From: Maribacter polysaccharolyticus
GTDB taxonomy: Bacteria > Bacteroidota > Bacteroidia > Flavobacteriales > Flavobacteriaceae
Direction of reading: 5' to 3'
Assembly: GCF_028882255.1 (NCBI RefSeq)
Contig: NZ_JARBUY010000009.1
Span: 18,725 to 82,724, forward strand
DNA: 64,000 nt
A program made the translations under genes and the position numbers. Each line of letters begins with the position of its first letter. Within the stretch, counting starts at the first letter, position 1. The notes under the pieces were generated by a model. It was not told the origin of the DNA and did not search any database. It worked only from the letters and a program-made list of their open reading frames with translations. Shown in pieces: positions 42,492-49,487 of this stretch.

Positions 42492-42533
42492 TTAACGATC
42501 CGTTCTTTTCGCAGGGACGGAATGGATCGTTGA
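42492..42533 (-). promoter_or_regulatory. Leader hairpin, family member 4
   Basis: TTAACGATCC and GGATCGTTGA arms around GTTCTTTTCGCAGGGACGGAA; 18 nt upstream of the ATG at 42474. The region GATCnAACGATCCnTTCCGT is also present at member 1. Confidence 0.75.
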
Positions 42534-42584
42534 TCCGATCGAAAAAATACCATTGAACCAAATTACGCTTATCCAGGGACAACT

Positions 42585-42842
42585 ATGGGGAATCGAATAT
42601 TCATAAACAAAGGCAAAGGGGCCATTAGGGAACTACTGAAGGAAATTGGGCCTTACAGGTTCGAAAGGGCACTTGAGGAAATGAAACTGGAGAGGCCGGG
42701 TAGAATGGAGGGTTTCTATCTGGAGGCACGGCCGGAATGTATATTTCTGTGTTTTAGGTACAGGTGGGGTACGAGAAGGATAATGAAAGTGGAAAGATAT
42801 GGCATGCCGCATGAGGGATGGGAACTGTACTATGAGGAATAG
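42585..42842 (+). CDS. Basic small protein, 85 aa, plus strand
   Basis: ATG at 42585, MGNRIFINKGKGAIREL, with EEMKLERPGRMEGFYLEARP and a closing GWELYYEE. The composition is coding-like and the stop lies 1 nt before the stop of the convergent 42844-43092 gene. An overlapping minus-strand frame (42633-42935) is proline/threonine-rich and lacks context. Confidence 0.55.
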   Translation: MGNRIFINKGKGAIRELLKEIGPYRFERALEEMKLERPGRMEGFYLEARPECIFLCFRYRWGTRRIMKVERYGMPHEGWELYYEE

Positions 42843-42843
42843 T

Positions 42844-43092
42844 TCAGGGTTCGGCGTGTAAGGGGATGTCAAGACATATCCTGGTGGGATGTAGGGATAG
42901 TGGCCGGATCGTAATGTTATTCTGCAAATGGTCATTGATTTGCCTGCAGTAATCTTGGGCTTCGGATAGGTGCTCGAATTCGGTTTCCTCCAATGAGATG
43001 TCCTTTACCATGACCCAATGTCCATGGATGTCCTGATAGAATTTCAGGCTACCGTTCTTAATGGGAATTTCCTTGATGTCGGGTTCTTTCAT
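42844..43092 (-). CDS. Hypothetical protein, 82 aa
   Basis: MKEPDIKEIPIKNGSLKFYQD, then WVMVKDISLEETEFEHLSEA and a helix (QDYCRQINDHLQN). A small alpha/beta protein without recognised family. A leader hairpin of the plasmid family lies 13 nt upstream. Confidence 0.65.
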   Translation of the reverse strand: MKEPDIKEIPIKNGSLKFYQDIHGHWVMVKDISLEETEFEHLSEAQDYCRQINDHLQNNITIRPLSLHPTRICLDIPLHAEP

Positions 43093-43104
43093 AATCTATT
43101 GTTT

Positions 43105-43153
43105 TAAGTATATGGTGCGTTCTTTTTTAAAGACGGAACGTACCATATACTTA
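43105..43153 (-). promoter_or_regulatory. Leader hairpin, family member 5
   Basis: TAAGTATATGGTgCGTTC and GAACGtACCATATACTTA, a near-perfect 17-bp arm pair, 13 nt upstream of the ATG at 43092. The longest of the five stems. Confidence 0.7.
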
Positions 43154-43227
43154 AATATAGGCAATCTATGGATAAGTTCCACATCCAAAATTCCCTGGTA
43201 GATGGATAGTTCACCGGCTCCATGGCA

Positions 43228-43452
43228 TCATTCGAACATGGAGAGTTGTCCCTGGGTCTCGTTTTCGAGCATCTTTTCATAGTAGATTACGTGGTTGGCC
43301 AACAAAGGGCAGCGGTTGAGATAGAAATCCGCATCGTACCCCAAACGGAGGTCGTACTTGTTAATGGCTTCGTTGCCCCGTTCCTGGACGTCCTTTAAAC
43401 GTGCCTTGGCTTCTTCGAGTTTGGCCCTGATTTGGGTTGTGGTGAGTTTCAT
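43228..43452 (-). CDS. Hypothetical helical protein, 74 aa
   Basis: MKLTTTQIRAKLEEAKARLK and a second helix (LLANHVIYYEKMLENETQ), ending QLSMFE. The C-terminal QLSMFE resembles a QL(S/D)MF-type sliding-clamp binding peptide, an inference only. Cotranscribed possibilities are limited by the terminator at 43476-43502 upstream. Confidence 0.6.
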   Translation of the reverse strand: MKLTTTQIRAKLEEAKARLKDVQERGNEAINKYDLRLGYDADFYLNRCPLLANHVIYYEKMLENETQGQLSMFE

Positions 43453-43475
43453 ATTCTTGTTTTTAGATGTTAATG

Positions 43476-43502
43476 AAAAAGCCCTCTTTTTTGGAGGGCT
43501 TT
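43476..43502 (-). terminator. Terminator after 43540-43746 gene
   Basis: AAAGCCCTC/GAGGGCTTT arms with a T/A-rich loop, and a T run on the minus strand. A further small hairpin (ATAGCC..GGCTAT) lies at 43526-43542. Confidence 0.8.
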
Positions 43503-43539
43503 GGATTTTTACCTTGACTTAGGCAGATAGCCTTTTCGG

Positions 43540-43746
43540 CTATTTCTCGTTTTTGTTGAATGGAAAGAGGTTCACCCAAACTTCGCCTTTTTCATTTGGA
43601 AGTGGAAGCGCGTTGAGTTTTAGGCTTAAATGGCCGTTGTCCTTCTCGATTACCACACCTAGGTCCACATAGGAGTTCTTTTTTTCGCCTTCTTTGTTTG
43701 TGTAGGAACCGGTTGCTTGTGCTGCTTTGAATTTTACTTGTGACAT
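43540..43746 (-). CDS. Small beta-rich plasmid protein, 68 aa
   Basis: MSQVKFKAAQATGSYTNKEG, EKKNSYVDLGVVIEKDNGHL and LNALPLPNEKGEVWVNLF. This 'GsYtnk.G.ekn.yv.iG' plan is common in short proteins of Bacteroidota and proteobacterial mobile elements, function unknown. It ends in a terminator. Confidence 0.7.
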   Translation of the reverse strand: MSQVKFKAAQATGSYTNKEGEKKNSYVDLGVVIEKDNGHLSLKLNALPLPNEKGEVWVNLFPFNKNEK

Positions 43747-44028
43747 GAGATAAAGATTTTTTTGTTAAACAATTTTTACATGGCATGTATTAAAGGCGTT
43801 CCGGCGTATGTTCCCCTTATGAGAAGCTTGCGACCTTGCCAAAAAATTTCCTGTAAAGTGAAAATTTTTGGTCATAAGGAATAGGAGCATTAAGCCCAGC
43901 CTGAAAATTTGCTGTGTATATAATTGTTTTTTTGCAAAAGAATCCTTGGTCTTCTCATGCCAAAAGAACAGGGCGGCCATGACGGTCTTAAAGGGCAAAG
44001 GTGGAAAAAAGTGGCCATGGGGCTATGA
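43747..44028. other. Spacer, nothing convincing seen
   Basis: About 280 bp. A 77-codon minus-strand frame (43765-43998) has an unlikely hydrophobic/basic mix and no start context. No strong repeats. Confidence 0.3.
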
Positions 44029-44232
44029 TCAATCGAGTGGGATGAAGGTGTTTACCGAGAACTCCATTTCACAGTTCTCGTCCAGATAATCACGGAATTT
44101 GTGTGCCTGGTCCGGGCAATCGAAAATGGTGGCCTCGGATATACTGTCAGAAAGCACGAGGGTTCCGATAAGGAATTCAACAAAGTAGGTGCCTTTTGCG
44201 GACATCAGAACGAATTGCTCAGAGGTGTTCAT
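44029..44232 (-). CDS. Hypothetical protein, 67 aa
   Basis: ATG at 44232 (MNTSEQFVLMSAKGTYFVEF); the upstream extension to 44289 is proline-rich and overlaps the 33-nt repeat. FVEFLIGTLVLSDSISEATI then a helix (QAHKFRDYLDENCEMEF). Small alpha/beta protein of unknown function. Confidence 0.6.
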   Translation of the reverse strand: MNTSEQFVLMSAKGTYFVEFLIGTLVLSDSISEATIFDCPDQAHKFRDYLDENCEMEFSVNTFIPLD

Positions 44233-44280
44233 GTGCAAATCGCTTTGGGGATACGGTAAAGTCGGTGTAAGGGATGGCGA

Positions 44281-44314
44281 GTGGCGCATATTTTTGTGTC
44301 AAAAATTGTGACAC
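44281..44314 (-). repeat. 33-nt 3' repeat, diverged copy 3
   Basis: GTGGCGcaTaTTTTTGtgtcAAAAAttgTGACAC, related to 41556 and 42173. It retains the TTTTTG/CAAAAA stem and the outer GTG..CAC. Confidence 0.5.
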
Positions 44315-44379
44315 GGGGTATCGGGAGGGGAGGGTCTTGCCGCTGTCGGTTACGGTTTTCATGGTCGGGGAATCAAAAA

Positions 44380-44401
44380 AAAATAGCCGTTGACGGCTAT
44401 T
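44380..44401 (-). terminator. Terminator after 44397-44639 gene
   Basis: AATAGCCGT-TG-ACGGCTATT, a 9-bp perfect stem overlapping the stop codon, with a T run on the minus strand. Confidence 0.8.
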
Positions 44402-44639
44402 CTATGAACTTTAAAGTGGTTATCAATATGCTCAAAATGGTAAAGGACACGCCTATTGTCCATAAGAGCATCTTGAACTGTGTGTCCATTTTGCTTTCCA
44501 GCCTTTTCTCGATGTTCTCAATCTTTAGAAGTACCTTGTCCATATCGCTTTCAACTTTATCGTCGATTATATCAAAGATAGCGAATTTATAGGTTTTTGG
44601 CAATTTTTCGGCTTGTTCCGCAATACGTCGTGTTCTCAT
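44397..44639 (-). CDS. Coiled-coil protein with C-terminal membrane helix, 80 aa
   Basis: Basic start (MRTRRIAEQAEKLPKTYKF), coiled coil (DKVLLKIENIEKRLESKMDT), and a C-terminal membrane helix (LLWTIGVSFTILSILITTL). Proteins of this type occur on phages and plasmids as small tail-anchored proteins. Function unknown. Confidence 0.65.
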   Translation of the reverse strand: MRTRRIAEQAEKLPKTYKFAIFDIIDDKVESDMDKVLLKIENIEKRLESKMDTQFKMLLWTIGVSFTILSILITTLKFIE

Positions 44640-45074
44640 GTGAATAATGGTTTTGGATTTAACAAATGTTTTGCTGAAAACCCACCTGTTTATAATTTCA
44701 TCTCAAAAGGAATCGGAATAAATAGGAGGGAGGTACGAGCCCGGTTTATGCCGAAGTCTTTTGAAGGGAACATTCTATGGGTGGAAATTGGCGGAACAAT
44801 TGATATCTCCGTGAGCGCAGCGAACACCGAACAGGCTTTTTGCCACTTTGGAAGAAAAAGTGGTGGTCTTGCCGAAGTTCGATACAAGGAAAGGCCAGAT
44901 CGACGGGGAGGCAACTCCATTGGGTGAGTTTTTGCGAACCCCGATGGTGTTGCCAGGTGGACGAGGGGGTTGTGCCCAGGTGAGGCAAAGAGGACCGTGG
45001 TTGGTCCGGCATAGCGGACCTTTAACGGGTTGATGCAGTGAGCCGGTACAACTACCGCAGTCCTGTGGACTTGG
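44640..45074. other. 435-bp G-rich region without clear gene
   Basis: Relatively GC-rich for this plasmid. Frames on both strands are open but look random. It ends GGTACAACTACCGCAGTCCTGTGGAC just before the small HTH gene; a similar GAAGCTACCGCAGGGCT end occurs at about 52409-52428. It could encode a structured RNA or be decayed DNA. Confidence 0.35.
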
Positions 45075-45278
45075 TCATTCCGCATCCAAAGGGGTATACC
45101 CGTATTCGGAGAGATGCCTTTCCAGGGCATCGTAATGTTTACCGGGAAGGTCCCTCCTTTCTTTGATGAAGTGTCTGAGCGTGTCCTTTGTGATGCCACA
45201 TTTGGCTTCCAGGCAAGTAATGGATAGGCATTGGTGTTCCAGGAGCCATTTGCGTAGATGTGCGTATTTGTAGTCCAT
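45075..45278 (-). CDS. Small HTH protein, 67 aa
   Basis: MDYKYAHLRKWLLEHQ, then SITCLEAKCGITKDTLRHFIK (helix-turn-helix) and a closing acidic segment. The plan resembles small phage or plasmid DNA-binding proteins of the ‘LRKWL..h' kind. Target unknown. Confidence 0.65.
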   Translation of the reverse strand: MDYKYAHLRKWLLEHQCLSITCLEAKCGITKDTLRHFIKERRDLPGKHYDALERHLSEYGYTPLDAE

Positions 45279-45323
45279 TGTTTTTTACAAATGTACGCAA
45301 AACCGTACAAAATGGCCCCTTTT

Positions 45324-45785
45324 TTAGAAAAGGGACTCATCTGCCCTTGAAAGGTAACCCTCACGGGTAAGTACGATGCTGTCCAGAACTTTGATTTCTA
45401 AAAGTTCCCCAGCTTCCTTTAGTTTTTTACTGACCGAAATATCGGCCTGTGAAAACTTCAGGTTGCCGCTCGGATGGGAATGAAAAAGTATAATATTGCA
45501 CGTTTTAATTATCAATGCCTGTCTCATAATGTCTTTGATGGGCACTATGCATCCGGTTTCGCTTCCACTGGTGACATGGTGGATGTTCACCACCCCGTTG
45601 CTCCGGCTAAGGTGCATGACCTTGACTTCTTCATGGTCGTCCATGCACTCATCGAAGTGTGGCCTCATGTAGTGTGCGGCATCCCTTGATGATTTTACGA
45701 AAAAAGTGGGGAGTTCGGTGCGTTTGTATACGGCTGTCAATTCTCCTACGAAATCCCTGTATGTCCTGATCCTTACGTCCTTCAT
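45324..45785 (-). CDS. radC: RadC-like JAB-domain protein
   Basis: 153 residues. JAMM-type motif FHSHPSGNLKFSQAD with His102, His104 and Asp115, and a Glu52/Glu53 upstream. RadC-like proteins are common on plasmids and integrative elements; their activity is not settled. The N-terminal HhH part of chromosomal RadC is missing, as usual for plasmid forms. Confidence 0.88.
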   Translation of the reverse strand: MKDVRIRTYRDFVGELTAVYKRTELPTFFVKSSRDAAHYMRPHFDECMDDHEEVKVMHLSRSNGVVNIHHVTSGSETGCIVPIKDIMRQALIIKTCNIILFHSHPSGNLKFSQADISVSKKLKEAGELLEIKVLDSIVLTREGYLSRADESLF

Positions 45786-46040
45786 GATAAAGTTTTTTAA
45801 GTTATGGCAGCTTTTCCAACCCGGTGGAATGATCCTTGGAAAAATTCAGTCCCCGGACGGTGATCAAAAACGGGGGGGACCTTCAGGGGGTTCCGTTTTT
45901 GTGAGGAATTTGCCCATAGGAACATGGAACGGGTTATCTTGCTGCTTTAACAGAAAAAACGGAAGGGCGTGGTGTCGGACAAAGTGGTTTGTTTGAATAT
46001 GGGTGCATCCCGTTCAGAACGCAGATTACGACCGTCGTTT
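45786..46040. other. Spacer with G/C-rich hairpins
   Basis: AAAAACGGgggggACC..GGggttCCGTTTTT (about 45868-45901) forms a strong arm. Further on, AGTGGTTTGTTTGAA (45979-45993) pairs with TTGAACAAACTGGT (about 46045-46058), reaching the end of the next gene. No ORF is convincing. Confidence 0.4.
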
Positions 46041-46247
46041 TCAATTGAACAAACTGGTCTGTGTGAAATTACGCTTGAAGGCCTTGGAGGTATAATCGTG
46101 ATGTTTATTGCACTTTTCATTGGAGCAAACGAAGTGTCCCTCAAAAAAGCCCCGAAGTTGTTTTTGATCCTCTTCCCTTTCGAATTCTTTGGACCCACAG
46201 TCGCAATTGAAAGTGAATGTCAGGTTTTGATCTGTAAATGATTCCAT
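46041..46247 (-). CDS. Small zinc-ribbon-like protein, 68 aa
   Basis: NCDCGSKEF and FVCSNEKCNKHH give a C-x-C...C-x4-C-type pattern, with charged helices between. Probably metal-binding; possibly a small DNA- or RNA-binding protein. First of several Cys-rich small genes at 46-47 kb. Confidence 0.6.
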   Translation of the reverse strand: MESFTDQNLTFTFNCDCGSKEFEREEDQKQLRGFFEGHFVCSNEKCNKHHDYTSKAFKRNFTQTSLFN

Positions 46248-46261
46248 CGTTTATTTAGAAT

Positions 46262-46519
46262 TTAAAGATTGAAAATTGATTTCATTTGGTTGAATTTGGT
46301 AAGTTCATAGTCGATGTCTTCCTGGTACCGGACGGCCCTTTCGGACCAGCTGTGGTAATCCTCTTCACAATAGGAACGGTTCAGGACGGCTATGAAGAAA
46401 CCTTTTTTCATTTTTTGGTTGCAACCGTCACACAGTGACATTCCCCCTATTGAAAAGAACTCGTCCCGATCAAGTTCGATGACCTTGAACCCTTTTGGGT
46501 TATCAATAATCTTTGCCAT
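46262..46519 (-). CDS. Small Cys-containing protein, 85 aa
   Basis: MAKIIDNPKGFKVIELDRDE, then SLCDGCNQKMKKGFFI and NRSYCEEDYHSWSERA: a CxxC plus Cys/His set that could bind one zinc. Closely spaced with neighbours (14 nt and 8 nt), so likely one transcript. Confidence 0.6.
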   Translation of the reverse strand: MAKIIDNPKGFKVIELDRDEFFSIGGMSLCDGCNQKMKKGFFIAVLNRSYCEEDYHSWSERAVRYQEDIDYELTKFNQMKSIFNL

Positions 46520-46527
46520 TGTATTGC

Positions 46528-46809
46528 TTATTTGAAGTGATATTTTATGTTATAGTCAGAAGGGTATTTGGATACCAACTTTTCTATTTCAAGGGCCATT
46601 CCGCTCATTTCACTGAAGCCTTCCTCCTGGTAGGTAGATATCTCTATGCATTTGGTCTTTTTGATTTCAGCTGCATAACAAATGTCCGCTGCAGTGGACA
46701 TGCAGTCCAAACAATGCCAGAATGATCTTCCTATTAGGGAGTACCATACATGGGCCATTTTGTCCTCGTTCCTTTTCCTGTTACAGCATGTACAATAATG
46801 TCTTTCCAT
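46528..46809 (-). CDS. Small Cys-rich protein, 93 aa
   Basis: MERHYCTCCNRKRNEDK (CxCC), SFWHCLDCMSTAADICYAAE (CxxC). Two metal-site-like cysteine pairs and an acidic helix (MSGMALEIEKLVSKY). Function unknown; cotranscribed with the neighbours. Confidence 0.6.
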   Translation of the reverse strand: MERHYCTCCNRKRNEDKMAHVWYSLIGRSFWHCLDCMSTAADICYAAEIKKTKCIEISTYQEEGFSEMSGMALEIEKLVSKYPSDYNIKYHFK

Positions 46810-46819
46810 ATTGGGTTGA

Positions 46820-46975
46820 TCAATGGATCCTAATACTCGCTTCTTTGGTGTAGATTCCGCTTATTGGAACTTTTTCATCAGGGGATACCTCTATGAAAAC
46901 ATCGGGATCTTCATTCTCGGAAAACCCGTTTTTTATCTTACGTATCAAATATTCCATATCGGATAGTTTCATCAT
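46820..46975 (-). CDS. Small acidic protein, 51 aa
   Basis: ATG at 46975 (a second ATG follows directly at 46972), TGA at 46820-46822. MMKLSDMEYLIRKIKNGFSE, then DPDVFIEVSPDEKVPISGIY. Too short to classify. Position in a closely packed series and composition support coding. Confidence 0.5.
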   Translation of the reverse strand: MMKLSDMEYLIRKIKNGFSENEDPDVFIEVSPDEKVPISGIYTKEASIRIH

Positions 46976-46990
46976 TTATGTGTATTTTAA

Positions 46991-47209
46991 TTAATCGCTG
47001 TTTGCTTTGGACTTGACGATTTGGTAACTATGGTTTTCAGATTCTATGTTCAAAGAAAATCGGGTACTTTGATCCTGGTAGAGTTGGATAACGCCCAATA
47101 TCTCCAGAGGGAAAATTCTTTCCATGTCCACGATGGAACCTTTTCCCATCTCGTTCTCTTCGGGATCCTCCTTGTTTATGGATTTGTAGTAGTAGTAGTG
47201 GTGGCTCAT
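46991..47209 (-). CDS. Hypothetical protein, 72 aa
   Basis: MSHHYYYYKSINKEDPEENE, VDMERIFPLEILGVIQLYQ, then a short strand-rich part. Its ATG overlaps the stop of the upstream 47206-47469 gene (ATGA). Unknown function. Confidence 0.6.
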   Translation of the reverse strand: MSHHYYYYKSINKEDPEENEMGKGSIVDMERIFPLEILGVIQLYQDQSTRFSLNIESENHSYQIVKSKANSD

Positions 47210-47469
47210 TTTTCCTGGTGTTGTTGTTCGATCTCGAATTCCTTTAATTTGGGTATGTGTACCTTTTCGGGTTCCTGTTCCTGGAAATCGATCATTTCCT
47301 GTACTACCAGGGTCATATCCTTCAGGAATTGATCGTCGGCCCCGTTTTCCTTGGCCGTTTCAAAATAGGCCTTTAACGTAGGTACGGCGAACTGGTCGTG
47401 TCCGGCGATCACGAATGCCGGCACATCGTTCTTTATACATTTTATCAAGATTGCTTTTTGGTCCTTCAT
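47206..47469 (-). CDS. Conserved-type mobile-element protein, 87 aa
   Basis: AILIKCIKNDVPAFVIAGHD, FAVPTLKAYFETAKENGADD, and FLKDMTLVVQEMIDFQEQEP. I remember similar short proteins ('vPafv.lG.D..av.TL..Y...A...G') from Bacteroidota integrative elements, with no known role. Confidence 0.7.
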   Translation of the reverse strand: MKDQKAILIKCIKNDVPAFVIAGHDQFAVPTLKAYFETAKENGADDQFLKDMTLVVQEMIDFQEQEPEKVHIPKLKEFEIEQQHQEK

Positions 47470-47481
47470 GTTCTGTGTTAA

Positions 47482-47646
47482 TTAGATGTTCAACTTCAAT
47501 TGATTTTTAGGACCGGTAAGGTCCTGGCGTACTATTTTGGGGGAATTTGTCCAATAGATACCCCCATCGGGCTTGACAACCTTTATCCTTTTGACCTGTG
47601 GATAATATTGTAGTATGAATCCATGAATATGGTGTGGGCATCCCAT
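47482..47646 (-). CDS. Small protein, 54 aa
   Basis: ATG at 47646, TAA at 47482-47484; an in-frame stop just upstream fixes the start. MGCPHHIHGFILQYYPQVKR, VVKPDGGIYWTNSPKIV. Strand-rich; possibly a fragment of a larger family. Cotranscribed with 47694-47831. Confidence 0.5.
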   Translation of the reverse strand: MGCPHHIHGFILQYYPQVKRIKVVKPDGGIYWTNSPKIVRQDLTGPKNQLKLNI

Positions 47647-47693
47647 GGCTCAATGGAATTTCCTTGTATACGATACCTTTTTCTCCAACTTCC

Positions 47694-47831
47694 TCATAGG
47701 GTGTTGATTAATATGGTTATTGGGATAAGGGGTATGGCCATGAAAACCAATGTTGCCAATAAGGCCATGATGGATTCGAGTATAGTGAAGGACTCCTGTC
47801 CTGGATAAAAATACCTGTTCAATGTTTTCAT
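47694..47831 (-). CDS. Small membrane protein, 45 aa
   Basis: ATG at 47831, TGA at 47694. MKTLNRYFYPGQESFTILES then a hydrophobic helix (LLATLVFMAIPLIPITILIN). It follows the toprim gene by 12 nt. A single-pass small protein of unknown role. Confidence 0.5.
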   Translation of the reverse strand: MKTLNRYFYPGQESFTILESIMALLATLVFMAIPLIPITILINTL

Positions 47832-47843
47832 TTTCAATAGATA

Positions 47844-48776
47844 TTAGAGTTCATTCAATACTATATCCCTCCTGTCACGCTCCTCTTGCCAATACTCTGC
47901 AAGGTCCTCATATGCCTTATAGGTCCCGTTCGCCTGCAGCACTTGCCCCTTGAATTCATGGAGAAGGCCAAGGGCCTTTTCCATCGCCCTTTCACTGCCT
48001 GAGGTTTCTTTGGGGTTGTCAAGGAAGGATATCAAGGTCCTGGCATGTTCGAGCCCGTTTATGAAACCTACCGCCTTTCGTACATAGGAAAGGGTGTTCA
48101 GTATGATCACGTCATCATCGGGAACGGAGGTGTTCTTTATCATCAGATAGCTCAGGAAATCGAAGAGGCCTTCGAACATTAGAACGGTTCCGGTCGTTTT
48201 TGCTGCCGGTATGAAACTGATGTCGTTGGGTGCTATTATGGTTCTGGTGAACTTGTTGCGCAGGGCGTAACCACCGGACATATTGGGTATTCCCAATGAA
48301 AAATAAGTCTTATCGGTCTCTGTGTCAAGGAACCGGATCTCTTTGACGTGGTTCTTGGCTATATCGAGGGATATGCCCCTTTCCTCCAGATAGTCCTTTA
48401 GCCCATAACTGAAGATTTCCTTTGTGTTTATAATATGGTACCTGGGTTCTTCCTCGGAGGTTGCCACGTTCCTGGCCGGGTCCTTTGTTTTCGTTCTCAC
48501 CAGATTGTTGGAATTGGCCTCCAGCCATTTCAACGCCCCTTTTACGTCGGTGCGTTCCCTTTCAATGATGAGCTCAACGAGCATACCACCTTGACCCAGT
48601 CCAAAATCGTACCAGGTATTCTTTCCTATGTTCACGGTAAAACTAGGTTTGGGATCCTCACGGATAGGGTTCTCGTAGAACGCTTCCTTACCACCTCTGT
48701 GGTTACGGATTTTTTTATATCCCCACTCCTCCAAAAAATCCGGGAGCGAGATTTCATTGGCCATTTTACAAGTCAT
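47844..48776 (-). CDS. Toprim-domain primase-like protein
   Basis: 310 residues. The N-terminus (SLPDFLEEWGYKKIRNHRGG, AFYENPIREDPKPSFTVNIG, NTWYDFGLGQGGMLVELI) resembles a CHC2-type primase domain lacking most zinc ligands. The toprim part has Glu202 in LMFEGLFDFLSY and Asp253 in ISFLDNP. Such proteins are common on Bacteroidota plasmids and may prime replication or transferred strands. A second, truncated copy of its first ~47 residues lies at 60310-60451. Confidence 0.85.
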   Translation of the reverse strand: MTCKMANEISLPDFLEEWGYKKIRNHRGGKEAFYENPIREDPKPSFTVNIGKNTWYDFGLGQGGMLVELIIERERTDVKGALKWLEANSNNLVRTKTKDPARNVATSEEEPRYHIINTKEIFSYGLKDYLEERGISLDIAKNHVKEIRFLDTETDKTYFSLGIPNMSGGYALRNKFTRTIIAPNDISFIPAAKTTGTVLMFEGLFDFLSYLMIKNTSVPDDDVIILNTLSYVRKAVGFINGLEHARTLISFLDNPKETSGSERAMEKALGLLHEFKGQVLQANGTYKAYEDLAEYWQEERDRRDIVLNEL

Positions 48777-48786
48777 AGTACAGTTT

Positions 48787-49248
48787 TTATTGTTTAGGGG
48801 TCAATTCGATATCATTGGTTTCTTTGGGTAGTTCCCATTTTGAAAATACAACATTTTCAAGTGGGATACCCTCCAGAAATTGGGATAGTTTCTTGGGCCT
48901 GTCCAAAAGCCGGTGTATGGTGGAATTGATTTGGTGCCGGTCCATTTGCGTTAATCTTCCCGAGATGAAGTCGATCCTTTGTTCTTCGGAAAGCTTGGAC
49001 AAAGGGAAAAAATAGGCGTTGGAATCATAAGTCAGGGGATACTTGTAAATGTCCCCAAGGACAATGCCCTGTTCTTCCTGGAAGGAATGCACATAGTCGG
49101 CCAATGATGTTTCGTTCTCATTTTCCGATGCTAACTGGCTACTAGGATGGTATTCCGTATAGATCACTTTTATCCTTTCAGGGTTCGGGTTCTGGGATAG
49201 GAGCGCCATATGGGCAAAAAGCAATAAAGTAAGGATAACCTGTTTCAT
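48787..49248 (-). CDS. Secreted hypothetical protein, 153 aa
   Basis: Signal peptide (MKQVILTLLLFAHMALLSQ) and a mainly helical body (LSEEQRIDFISGRLTQMDRH, HRLLDRPKKLSQFLEGI). No family recognised. AT-rich repeats like those upstream of ssb lie in its promoter (49290-49345). Confidence 0.65.
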   Translation of the reverse strand: MKQVILTLLLFAHMALLSQNPNPERIKVIYTEYHPSSQLASENENETSLADYVHSFQEEQGIVLGDIYKYPLTYDSNAYFFPLSKLSEEQRIDFISGRLTQMDRHQINSTIHRLLDRPKKLSQFLEGIPLENVVFSKWELPKETNDIELTPKQ

Positions 49249-49275
49249 GATGGTGATTAGTATTTAAATTATCAG

Positions 49276-49487
49276 TTAAATATATATATTAATTCTATAA
49301 TTAACCAATTTTATAATATTATTATATATAATTATTATATTTTTTAGGCAAAATAATTGATATTTATTGTTTCCACTTAGGTTTTTAAGCCCTTTGGCGT
49401 TTGAAAACCGGGTGGTGGGGGCGGGTCCTTGCTCCGAGCATCCCAATAAAGGGATGCCCGGAAACCTATTGAAGGATCCCTTTGTCT
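49276..49487. promoter_or_regulatory. AT-rich promoter repeats and hairpin
   Basis: TATTATATATAATTATTATATTTTTTAGG words (49316-49347) match those at 36107 and 39285. A CATCCC-AATAAA-GGGATG hairpin lies at 49438-49457, just past the stop of 49488-51176, and may terminate it. No ORF. Confidence 0.45.

Noticed and set aside
42475..42582. 36-residue N-terminal extension of the 42220 gene
   Set aside because: It crosses the leader hairpin whose position matches that of four other genes with starts just after it.
44690..45364. 224-codon minus-strand frame
   Set aside because: Overlaps the small HTH gene and part of radC; composition (Pro, Thr, His-rich) is not protein-like.
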